Of a stretch of DNA of 12,852 bases, positions 6,728-12,852 are shown one piece after another. The stretch is from Hungateiclostridiaceae bacterium UBA3934 (GTDB lineage: Bacteria > Bacillota > Clostridia > Acetivibrionales > DTU013). The position numbers and the translations under genes are program-made. The stretch's first letter is position 1. The number at the start of each line of letters is the position of its first letter. The stretch spans positions 1 through 12,852 of the forward strand of contig DGEE01000139.1 in the NCBI GenBank assembly GCA_002385815.1, read 5' to 3'. The notes beneath the pieces were generated by a model. The model worked only from the letters and a program-made list of their open reading frames with translations. It did no database searches and had not been told where the DNA came from.

Positions 6728-8752
6728 CTAAATACTGACTACTCCTGCCGATTGTATCTCCAGTTCCGGATCCAGTTCATTGTAGGACAACACTACGATG
6801 CCCGGTATCGCCTGGTCAGCCAGTTGCTTGAAATACAGCCTCACCACAGGCGAAGCCAGGACTATGGGCTGCTTTCCGAGCTGCACCAGCTTCTGCACCT
6901 GTCTCGAAAGGCTCCCGAGTATGGAATTGGTGACACCAGGCTCCAAAGTAAGGTATGTGCCAGTATCAGTTTTTTGCAGAGAATCCAGCATCATCTGCTC
7001 CAGTTTTGGATCAAGTGTTATGACGCTGGTATTCTGATCTGTGAAATATTTCTTTGAAATTGCTCTTCCAAGTCTCTGACGGACATACTCAGTAAGCATG
7101 TCGGTATCATTGGTCACAGGCGCATAATCTGCCAGGGTCTCCAGTATAGTCACCATATCCCTTATGGATACACCTTCTTTCAGAAGGTTGGCCAGAACCT
7201 TTTGTATTTCGCCCACCGTCATCAGCTTTGGGATGAGTTCCTCCACTATCACCGGATAGTTCTCCTTTACATTGTCCAGCAATGTCTGGACCTCCTGGCG
7301 TCCCGTGAGTTCATGTGCATACTTCTTGATTGTCTCCGTCAGATGGGTCGCTATTACCGATGGAGAGTCCACAACAGTGTATCCAAGCATTTCAGCTCTG
7401 TCCCTCTGCTCCTCGGTTATCCATATGGCAGGCAGCCCGAAGGCAGGTTCTGTAGTTTTTATGCCTTCTATCTCCTCTTCTGCCAGCCCCGGATCCATGG
7501 CGAGATAATGGTCCAGCATCAAATCGCCTTTTGCCACTTCGACTCCCTTTATCTTTATCTGGTATTCATTAGGGGCCAGCTGGATATTATCACGCAGTCT
7601 TATGATCGGGACGATCATGCCAAGCTCGATGGCCAACTGTCTTCTTATCATAACTACCCTGTCCAGCAGGTCACCGCCCTGGTTCACGTCTGCCAGCGGT
7701 ATGATACCGTATCCGAACTCCAGCTCTATCGGATCCACCTGAAGCAGCGAGACCACATTTTCGGGCTTTCGGATCTCCTCGACTTCAGTTTCCTCAATTT
7801 CCACTTCCTGCTGTTTTTGCTCTTCAATCTGCTGCTTCGACAGCGTATAACCAAGAAATGCAAGAATAACTGCCATCAGCAGGAACGGTATGGTAGGAAG
7901 GAAAAAAGCAAGCACTAAACTCAGTGCCGCTGCGATATATAACACCCTCGCATTGCTGAATACCTGCTTCAGGAAATCCGCACTCATATCGGACTCGGAA
8001 GCAGCCCTTGTGACTATAAAGCTGGTGGATGCTGAGATCATGAGGGCCGGTATCTGACTTACAAGACCGTCACCTATGGTCAGTATGGCATAGGTGGAGA
8101 GAGCTTCCATCACAGAATTTCCTCTGAATACCATTCCCATTATTATACCGCCGACTATATTCAGTACTGTGATGACGATACCCATGATGGCATCATTCTT
8201 GACGAACTTGCTGGCACCATCCATTGCACCGTAGAAGTCTGCTTCTCTCTGGATCTTTTTCCTTCTTTCCTTTGCCTCTGCCTCATTTATCAATCCGGAG
8301 TTGAGGTCGGCGTCGATGGCCATTTGTTTCCCGGGCATCGCATCCAGTGTGAATCTGGCAGCAACCTCTGCGACTCTTTCCGCACCGCGTGTGATGACGA
8401 TGAAATTCACCAGGGTAATTACGATAAATACTATAAAGCCGACGACCAGATCATTTCCACCCACGAATCTGCCGAACCCTTCGATGACGCCGCCGGCTTC
8501 CCCTTTACCCAGTATGAGCCTTGTGGTACTGACATTGAGTGCAAGCCTGAACAAAGTTGTGATTACAAGCAAAGATGGAAAAATTGACATCTGCAGGGCT
8601 TCCTTCATGTATATGGTGTTAAGAAGGATTATGACAGATATCATGATATTGACTGCCAGCAATACATCAATGATACCACTTGGCAGTGGTATTATAAACG
8701 CCAGAACTATAGCTACTACTATTACAGGTACGGACATATCTCTGGCTCTCAA
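6728..8752 (-). CDS. flhA: FlhA, flagellar type III export gate protein
   Basis: FlhA forms the nonameric export gate and docks substrates and chaperones. At 674 residues it has family-typical length. The N-terminal half (to about 302) is membrane-embedded, with several hydrophobic segments (for example 8-22, 27-45, 103-119, 189-207, 270-300). The FHIPEP signature region covers about 118-150 (ITRGAERVAEVAARFTLDAM and GKQMAIDADLNSG). A highly charged Glu/Gln linker (about 306-330) leads to the cytoplasmic domain (about 335-674), which includes IWITEEQRDRAEMLGYTVVD, a conserved FlhA segment. The start is a TTG at 8752 giving MRARDMSVPV, which aligns with Bacillus FlhA (MSTRDLSV); the internal ATG at 8737 would cut this conserved start. 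GGAAGGAAGGTG lies about 9 bases upstream of the TTG. The gene follows flhB by 89 bases containing a hairpin. Confidence 0.98.
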   Translation of the reverse strand: MRARDMSVPVIVVAIVLAFIIPLPSGIIDVLLAVNIMISVIILLNTIYMKEALQMSIFPSLLVITTLFRLALNVSTTRLILGKGEAGGVIEGFGRFVGGNDLVVGFIVFIVITLVNFIVITRGAERVAEVAARFTLDAMPGKQMAIDADLNSGLINEAEAKERRKKIQREADFYGAMDGASKFVKNDAIMGIVITVLNIVGGIIMGMVFRGNSVMEALSTYAILTIGDGLVSQIPALMISASTSFIVTRAASESDMSADFLKQVFSNARVLYIAAALSLVLAFFLPTIPFLLMAVILAFLGYTLSKQQIEEQKQQEVEIEETEVEEIRKPENVVSLLQVDPIELEFGYGIIPLADVNQGGDLLDRVVMIRRQLAIELGMIVPIIRLRDNIQLAPNEYQIKIKGVEVAKGDLMLDHYLAMDPGLAEEEIEGIKTTEPAFGLPAIWITEEQRDRAEMLGYTVVDSPSVIATHLTETIKKYAHELTGRQEVQTLLDNVKENYPVIVEELIPKLMTVGEIQKVLANLLKEGVSIRDMVTILETLADYAPVTNDTDMLTEYVRQRLGRAISKKYFTDQNTSVITLDPKLEQMMLDSLQKTDTGTYLTLEPGVTNSILGSLSRQVQKLVQLGKQPIVLASPVVRLYFKQLADQAIPGIVVLSYNELDPELEIQSAGVVSI

Positions 8753-8761
8753 AACTCAGTG

Positions 8762-8773
8762 CACCTTCCTTCC
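8762..8773 (-). promoter_or_regulatory. Ribosome binding site supporting the TTG start of flhA
   Basis: Minus-strand GGAAGGAAGGTG ends 9 bases before the TTG at 8752. No comparable site precedes the internal ATG at 8737. Together with protein alignment this supports a TTG start. Confidence 0.65.
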
Positions 8774-8802
8774 GTAATGTCCGCTGATTACTGACATCGC
8801 TG

Positions 8803-8831
8803 CCGCCGCATATCATATCCCGGCGGTTTTT
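8803..8831. repeat. GC-rich hairpin between flhB and flhA; terminator-like on the plus strand
   Basis: CCGCCG (8803-8808) and CGGCGG (8821-8826) form a perfect 6-bp GC stem with a 12-base loop, followed on the plus strand by TTTTT (8827-8831). Read on the plus strand it looks like a Rho-independent terminator, opposite to every gene here. On the minus-strand transcript the same stem forms, but it is preceded by AAAAA and followed by CAGCG, so it should not terminate the operon. It lies about 16 bases after the flhB stop codon and about 50 bases ahead of the flhA start. Confidence 0.6.
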
Positions 8832-8841
8832 GTGTGAAGCA

Positions 8842-9951
8842 CTAGCCTGCCATCGTCTTGCCCTTCAGGCTGTATACGAATGCAAGCACTTCAGCCACGG
8901 CCTGATACAATTCAGGTGGGATGGCTTCGCCTATTTCCACGGTCTCATATATCGTTCTTGCCAGCGGCTTGTTCTCCACTACTTCCACATCGTTTTCAGC
9001 CGCTATCTCCTTTATCCTTAAGGCTATGTAATCCTGCCCCTTTGCCAGCAGCACCGGAGCAGGTGATATTTTTTCATCGTACTTCAGTGCACAAGCGAAG
9101 TGGGTGGGGTTTGTTATGACCACATCTGCTTTTGGCACTTCCTGCATCATTCTGCGCATGGACAACTGACGTTGCTTCTGTCTGATCCTTGACTTTATTT
9201 CAGGATTGCCTTCCTGTTGCTTGAACTCTTCCTTCACTTCCTGTTTGGTCATTTTCAGGCTTTTTTCATATTCCCACCACTGATATGCGAAATCGAAGGC
9301 CCCCAACACCAGCAATGCGACACATATCCTGATGGCAAGGTCGACAGAAGTTATTCCGATAAAAGATGCGATGCCCAATATATCCATATCCATCAGCGAC
9401 ATTATCGCGTGTGCCTTACCATTCAGATACGAATATGACACAAAAGCAATAATGACAACTTTCAACACGGCTTTTGCCAGCTCAACAACTGCGCGCATGG
9501 AAAACAGGCGTTTCATGCCGCCTAAAGGGCTGATCCTTCTGAAAGAAGGCTTCAGCGTCTCCGTCGTGAACAGAAATCCAACCTGTGCGTAACTGACTAT
9601 CAGTCCTGTAAGCAAGCATATCAGCAAAACGGGACCGGCAGCCTTAAAAAACACCAGGATCCCGTCTATAAAAACTCTCAACAATATATCAGGCATGTAC
9701 AGATCTTCGATCATCGGGTATTCAGTGAATACCTTTTCAGAAAATTCTGCCAGTCGCTTATAAATGTTCGTTCCAAAGATCCTCAGTGAAATAAATGCAA
9801 AAAGCAACACCATGGTCGTGTTTATTTCCCTGCTTTGGAACACCTGACCCTTTTCTCTTGCCTCGCGCCTTTTTTTGGGGGTCGCCTTTTCGGTCCTGTC
9901 CTCACCCCCGGGTCCCCGCGCAAACAACTGGAGATCGATCCTGTAAATCAT
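8842..9951 (-). CDS. flhB: FlhB, flagellar export substrate-specificity switch
   Basis: FlhB is an export-gate protein that switches secretion from rod/hook to filament subunits after self-cleavage. The 369-residue product begins MIYRIDLQLFA, close to Bacillus-type FlhB, then TEKATPKKRREAREKGQV, the conserved basic stretch. Four hydrophobic segments follow (roughly 45-60, 90-120, 155-175, 190-215). The cytoplasmic domain carries the autocleavage motif NPTH (281-284, cut expected between N281 and P282) in VVITNPTHFACALKY, and the C-terminal PLARTIYETVEIGEAIPPE signature. All required residues are present. The ATG at 9951 overlaps the fliR stop (ATGA). AAGGAG is 11 bases upstream, a little far, which suits coupling to fliR translation. 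Confidence 0.98.
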   Translation of the reverse strand: MIYRIDLQLFARGPGGEDRTEKATPKKRREAREKGQVFQSREINTTMVLLFAFISLRIFGTNIYKRLAEFSEKVFTEYPMIEDLYMPDILLRVFIDGILVFFKAAGPVLLICLLTGLIVSYAQVGFLFTTETLKPSFRRISPLGGMKRLFSMRAVVELAKAVLKVVIIAFVSYSYLNGKAHAIMSLMDMDILGIASFIGITSVDLAIRICVALLVLGAFDFAYQWWEYEKSLKMTKQEVKEEFKQQEGNPEIKSRIRQKQRQLSMRRMMQEVPKADVVITNPTHFACALKYDEKISPAPVLLAKGQDYIALRIKEIAAENDVEVVENKPLARTIYETVEIGEAIPPELYQAVAEVLAFVYSLKGKTMAG

Positions 9952-10736
9952 CCTGGATTTAACTCCTTCAAATAATTATCCACACTTAAGCCCATCAGCT
10001 CAAAGACTGATTTTATGGTCTCTATGAACATCGGTATCGTCAGTGCCACTATGATCAGCCCGACGATGATTTTAAGGGGCATACCTATCACAAAAATGTT
10101 CATCTGAGGCACCATCCTCGATATGGTGCCAAGCGCGACATCAGCTATCAAAACTGCTGCGACAATCGGTGCCGCCATTTTAAAGCCTGTCGCCAGTACA
10201 GTTCCGAAAAGCTTCATTACTACATCATGGGCACCTGCACTGAAAACAGTGCTCCCGAGTGGCAGCGATGAAAAACTGTCATACAGCGCCCTGATCAGCA
10301 TATGATGTCCGTCCATAGCAAGGAATATCAGCATACTGGCGATGAAATACAGGTTTGAAGTTATGGGTACCTGGATATTGCTCATCGGATCCATTACATT
10401 GACAACTCCAAACCCTATCTTCATATCTATGAGCTCACCTGCTATGTATATGGCGGTATACGACAGATAAGCAACATAACCCATGGACAGGCCCACCAGG
10501 AACTCCTTCACCACCAGCAGCACATAGCCGGGTATGCTGTCACTGTAAGTAACCGAATGCAGCACTGTTGTGTTGATGAGGATCAGGGATATGAAAAATG
10601 AAAACCCGATCTTAAAATATGAGGGCACATTCCTTCTGCCAAAAATCGGTGCAACAACAAACAGGCCGGTCATGCGGACAAAAACCAGCAAGAATACCTC
10701 AAATCCATTAATGACTAGCCCTGCCGGCAGTTGCAA
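9948..10736 (-). CDS. fliR: FliR, flagellar export gate membrane protein
   Basis: FliR is part of the FliPQR export channel at the base of the flagellum. The 262-residue product is almost entirely hydrophobic, with about six membrane segments, and has FliR-typical features: VRMTGLFVVAPIFGRRNVP (20-38), VKEFLVGLSMGY (76-87) and GELIDMKIGFGVVNVMDP (100-117). The start is a TTG at 10736, preceded 8 bases upstream by GAGGGGG. The next in-frame Met is residue 22, inside the conserved first helix, so the TTG is needed. It lies 55 bases after the fliQ stop and overlaps flhB by 4 bases. Confidence 0.97.
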   Translation of the reverse strand: MQLPAGLVINGFEVFLLVFVRMTGLFVVAPIFGRRNVPSYFKIGFSFFISLILINTTVLHSVTYSDSIPGYVLLVVKEFLVGLSMGYVAYLSYTAIYIAGELIDMKIGFGVVNVMDPMSNIQVPITSNLYFIASMLIFLAMDGHHMLIRALYDSFSSLPLGSTVFSAGAHDVVMKLFGTVLATGFKMAAPIVAAVLIADVALGTISRMVPQMNIFVIGMPLKIIVGLIIVALTIPMFIETIKSVFELMGLSVDNYLKELNPG

Positions 10737-10744
10737 CTCAATAA

Positions 10745-10751
10745 CCCCCTC
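10745..10751 (-). promoter_or_regulatory. Ribosome binding site supporting the TTG start of fliR
   Basis: Minus-strand GAGGGGG lies 8 bases before the TTG at 10736. No ATG or GTG start near it would preserve the conserved FliR N-terminus. Confidence 0.6.
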
Positions 10752-10791
10752 ACAGATCGACCAGCTTCACATCTGACTGCAGCCAGGTATT

Positions 10792-11061
10792 TTATCTGAT
10801 AAACTGCAGTATGCTATCATACAGATTAAGTGTATAATCGGTAAGCATGCTCAGCATCCACGAGCCCAGCACTGCAATCGTCAGGATGACAGACAGTATC
10901 TTGGGGATAAAAGACAAAGTCGCCTCCTGTATCTGCGTTGTAGCCTGGAAAACGCTTACCGCCAATCCGACGATAAGGCTGACCAACAGCAAAGGAGCCG
11001 ATACATATATCACTGTCAGCAATGCGTTTTGGGCAATAGTTATTACTGCATCCTGATCCAT
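10792..11061 (-). CDS. fliQ: FliQ, flagellar export gate small membrane protein
   Basis: FliQ is the small helical-hairpin subunit of the FliPQR gate. The 89-residue product is the standard family length. It has two hydrophobic helices (about 15-38 and 52-76) and the conserved loop AVSVFQATTQIQEATLSFIP (33-52) that defines FliQ. The ATG at 11061 has an excellent Shine-Dalgarno (GGAGGTG, 4 bases upstream), the best in the window, which fits the need for four FliQ copies per gate. It lies 43 bases after fliP. Confidence 0.98.
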   Translation of the reverse strand: MDQDAVITIAQNALLTVIYVSAPLLLVSLIVGLAVSVFQATTQIQEATLSFIPKILSVILTIAVLGSWMLSMLTDYTLNLYDSILQFIR

Positions 11062-11104
11062 CGTACACCTCCAGCCTGATACTCATTGACTCCAGATGAC
11101 CCGC

Positions 11105-11896
11105 CTATGTTATAAATGACGAAACCAATGTCCTTGTTATCAGATTCCATCCGTCCACCATTATGAACAACAGTACCTTGAACGGCAGCGATATCATTAT
11201 CGGAGGAAGCATCATCATCCCCATCGACATTAGTGTGCTGGAAACTACCATATCGATGATAAGAAAGGGTATGTAAATCAAAAATCCTATCTTAAATGCT
11301 ATAGTCAGCTCATTTATTATAAAGGCAGGAATTATTACGGTCAGAGGCAAATCCATCGGATTTCTCACCGGTGTTTCTATTTTTGCCAGAGACACAAAAA
11401 AAGCCAGTTCTTTTTCATTATCACCGAATTGTTTCAGCATAAATCCCTTTATGGCATCGGATGTGTTTTCAAACGCCTCCTCCTGAGTTATCTCGCCCCT
11501 GTTGAAGGGCTCGTATGCCTGTGTGTTTATATCGCTGATGACAGGAGACATTATAAAAAGGGACAAAAACAAAGCAAGCCCGATCAGAACCTGATTAGGC
11601 GGCATTTGCTGCGTCCCAAGCGCATTTCTGAGAAATGAGAGTACGATGATTATCCTCGTAAAAGAAGTCATCATTATGATGATGGCAGGTGCCAGAGACA
11701 ATACTGTCAGAATAAGAAGCAACTGGATACTCGATGAGACCTCCTGGGGAGTGGACGCTGGCTCCACGCTGAAACCGAATTTGAAGGGAAAAGTGGTTTC
11801 AGCATAGGCATGCGAACTGAAAAAAGTCATAATAGATAATACGACTGCGATTTTAAGACCTCTTTTCACCCTTATCATTGGTAACGTCATCCCCAT
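11105..11896 (-). CDS. fliP: FliP, flagellar export gate protein with signal peptide
   Basis: FliP is the main subunit of the FliPQR export channel. The 263-residue frame starts with a cleavable-looking signal peptide: a basic n-region (RVKRGLK), a hydrophobic core (AVVLSIMTFF) and a likely AYA cleavage site after residue 32. The conserved body follows: LTVLSLAPAIIIMMTSFTRI (63-82), MPPNQVLIGLALF (98-110), and the two FliP signatures around PAFIINELTIAFKIGF (190-205) and FLIIDMVVSSTLMSMGMMML (211-230). The start is uncertain. The ATG at 11896 gives the longest form and lies inside the end of fliO (44-base overlap). ATG at 11878 or GTG at 11869 would give signal peptides of more usual length; none has a strong ribosome site, which suggests translation coupled to fliO. 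The body is certain. Confidence 0.96.
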   Translation of the reverse strand: MGMTLPMIRVKRGLKIAVVLSIMTFFSSHAYAETTFPFKFGFSVEPASTPQEVSSSIQLLLILTVLSLAPAIIIMMTSFTRIIIVLSFLRNALGTQQMPPNQVLIGLALFLSLFIMSPVISDINTQAYEPFNRGEITQEEAFENTSDAIKGFMLKQFGDNEKELAFFVSLAKIETPVRNPMDLPLTVIIPAFIINELTIAFKIGFLIYIPFLIIDMVVSSTLMSMGMMMLPPIMISLPFKVLLFIMVDGWNLITRTLVSSFIT

Positions 11897-12380
11897 CTTT
11901 ATCGATATCGTTATTTTTGCTTTTGTTCAAAATAATCCTGAGTTTCTCAAGATTTCTCCTGAAAATGGGTCCTTCCTGTTCTTCCTCAGATAGGGTCGAT
12001 TTTTCCCCATTTATCTTATCCTCGTTTTTAGCCCTGTATAAGCCGCTGTATTTCTCGAAAACAGACCTGAAATCAAAACGCGGGTTTTCCTCTCCATCAG
12101 AACTTTCCATCGCTTCAGCTTCGTCAAGTTCCACAGCAGTAAGAAATTCTACTGATTTGGATGTCGAAGCGATAAGAATATGACTCTTACCGGCTCTGAC
12201 AAGATGCAGCCTCTTGTCCGGCCCAAGCATCACCGTCTCGATTACGCTGATGTTTCTGCTTTTCATAGACCTGATCTGCTTTCGTGCTATGTACCTGGTG
12301 GTGACATATGTGAGGAACAATATGGCACCGAATCCTATCAGCATCAATATTATCTTCAGTACTGAATCTACATCCCCCAT
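11853..12380 (-). CDS. fliO: FliO (FliZ-type) export-gate assembly protein
   Basis: FliO is a membrane protein that helps assemble the FliP ring. The 175-residue product has one hydrophobic segment (about 7-29), a basic stop-transfer stretch (TTRYIARKQIRSMK), and the small conserved FliO domain (about 40-84). That domain has VIETVMLGPDKRLHLVRAGK, where a conserved KRLHLVR core is recognisable, then HILIASTSKSVEFLTAV. The last 90 residues are hydrophilic, rich in Glu, Lys, Asn and Asp, and not conserved. Unlike Bacillus FliZ it has no obvious signal peptide or extracytoplasmic region. Identification rests on the fold pattern plus position directly before fliP. The ATG at 12380 has GAGGGAT 4 bases upstream. 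Its end overlaps the start of fliP. Confidence 0.9.
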   Translation of the reverse strand: MGDVDSVLKIILMLIGFGAILFLTYVTTRYIARKQIRSMKSRNISVIETVMLGPDKRLHLVRAGKSHILIASTSKSVEFLTAVELDEAEAMESSDGEENPRFDFRSVFEKYSGLYRAKNEDKINGEKSTLSEEEQEGPIFRRNLEKLRIILNKSKNNDIDKDGDDVTNDKGEKRS

Positions 12381-12450
12381 CGTTATCCCTCGGTCTGCAA
12401 ACGGCTTTACATCATTCGTCCGGATTTAACCGGTTTCTCTTGTGTGTGCG

Positions 12451-12813
12451 TCAGCCCAACACCTTCTTTACTGCCTCTATCACTCGTTCCGCCTGGAAAG
12501 GCTTAACGATAAAATCTCTTGCCCCTGCCTGTATCGACTCAATAACCATGGCCTGCTGACCCATGGCCGAACACATGATTACCTGGGAATCGGGATTAAT
12601 CTTTCGAATTTCTCTGACCGCTTCTATGCCATTGACTTCAGGCATCGTTATATCCATGATAACCAAATCCGGCAACAATTCCTTGTACTTCTCGATGGCC
12701 CGTCCTCCATTCTCCGCTTCTCCGACCACTTCATATCCGTTCTTGGTCAATATGTCCCTGATCATCATTCTCATAAATGCAGCATCATCAACAATCAAGA
12801 TGGTTTTTCCCAT
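12451..12813 (-). CDS. cheY: CheY, chemotaxis response regulator
   Basis: A stand-alone 120-residue receiver domain. CheA-P phosphorylates it and CheY-P binds the flagellar switch. The acidic pocket D9/D10 (ILIVDDAAFMR), phospho-acceptor D54 (LVIMDITMPEVNG), S82 (MCSAMGQQ) and K104 (FIVKPF) are all present. The CSAMGQQAMVIESIQAGARD segment is characteristic of CheY from Bacillota and Thermotoga rather than a generic regulator. The ATG at 12813 follows GGGGAGAGG. Position upstream of fliO matches the Bacillus fla/che operon, where fliM and fliY come before cheY; those would lie beyond the right edge. A 70-base gap separates it from fliO, with no strong terminator. Confidence 0.97.
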   Translation of the reverse strand: MGKTILIVDDAAFMRMMIRDILTKNGYEVVGEAENGGRAIEKYKELLPDLVIMDITMPEVNGIEAVREIRKINPDSQVIMCSAMGQQAMVIESIQAGARDFIVKPFQAERVIEAVKKVLG

Positions 12814-12852
12814 AATCCTCTCCCCTTATGCGTGTAGTGAGTCGAATTTTAT

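Noticed and set aside
7202..7918. Plus-strand open frame of 238 codons opposite flhA
   Set aside because: It is antisense to a clear, conserved flhA. Its composition is rich in His, Tyr, Leu, Gln and Cys with no domain, as expected for a shadow frame, and it has no ribosome site of note.
8700..8815. Small minus-strand frame starting MICGGSDVSNQ in the flhB-flhA gap and running into flhA
   Set aside because: It has no proper ribosome site and most of it overlaps the start of flhA in another frame.
10737..10791. Weak CAGAT/ATCTG pairing in the fliQ-fliR gap
   Set aside because: The stem is only 5 bp with a 13-base loop and no T-run, so it is not distinguishable from chance.
12381..12450. CCGG-TTAAAT-CCGG in the cheY-fliO gap as a hairpin or operator
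   Set aside because: The 4-bp stem is too short and no promoter or terminator pattern accompanies it.
12826..12852. Minus-strand frame ending IKFDSLHA then TAA, 12 bases before cheY, possibly the end of fliY or fliN
   Set aside because: The operon order predicts fliY/fliN here, but eight codons do not resemble the usual FliN/FliY C-terminus and cannot be assigned.
1..12852. Search for mobile elements, CRISPR arrays, tRNA/rRNA, toxin-antitoxin, defence or biosynthetic genes
   Set aside because: None seen. Every stretch is accounted for by the fla/che genes and short gaps, so the window does not appear to hold an undescribed system.

Overview
This window is one uninterrupted block of flagellar export and chemotaxis genes, all on the minus strand. 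It reads (in transcription order, right to left) cheY - fliO - fliP - fliQ - fliR - flhB - flhA - flhF - flhG - PilZ/YcgR-type gene - cheB - cheA - cheW - cheC (cut by the left edge). The order matches the Bacillus-type fla/che operon, with a c-di-GMP receptor gene inserted between flhG and cheB. Protein sequences, CheC/FlhF/FlhG content, purine-rich Shine-Dalgarno sites, several TTG starts and a moderate GC content point to a Bacillota member, most likely of the class Clostridia. The species cannot be named from the sequence.

Layout. 12451-12813 encodes CheY, the motor-switch response regulator. 9.0-12.4 kb encodes the flagellar type III export gate (FliO, FliP, FliQ, FliR) and the substrate-specificity switch FlhB. 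6.7-8.75 kb encodes the export-gate protein FlhA. 4.5-6.6 kb encodes the SRP-like GTPase FlhF and its MinD-like partner FlhG, which set flagellar number and position. 3.8-4.5 kb encodes a PilZ protein that probably links c-di-GMP to motor output. 0.1-3.8 kb encodes CheB, CheA, CheW and the start of CheC, the core chemosensory machinery.

The genes are tightly packed. Junctions include a 1-base TAATG overlap (cheB/cheA), two 4-base ATGA overlaps (flhF/flhG and fliR/flhB) and a 44-base overlap (fliO/fliP, if the longest fliP frame is used). The longest non-coding gaps are 94 bases (flhA-flhF), 89 bases (flhB-flhA), 70 bases (cheY-fliO) and 55 bases (fliQ-fliR). No stretch above 300 bases lacks a gene. 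The two largest gaps hold the only non-coding structure I could see: a promoter-like element with a perfect 7-bp inverted repeat upstream of flhF, and a GC-rich hairpin between flhB and flhA.

I saw no mobile element, CRISPR array, RNA gene, defence system or biosynthetic cluster. No gene is broken except by the window edge. This is a well-conserved core locus, so the findings concern small regulatory and architectural points rather than a new system.
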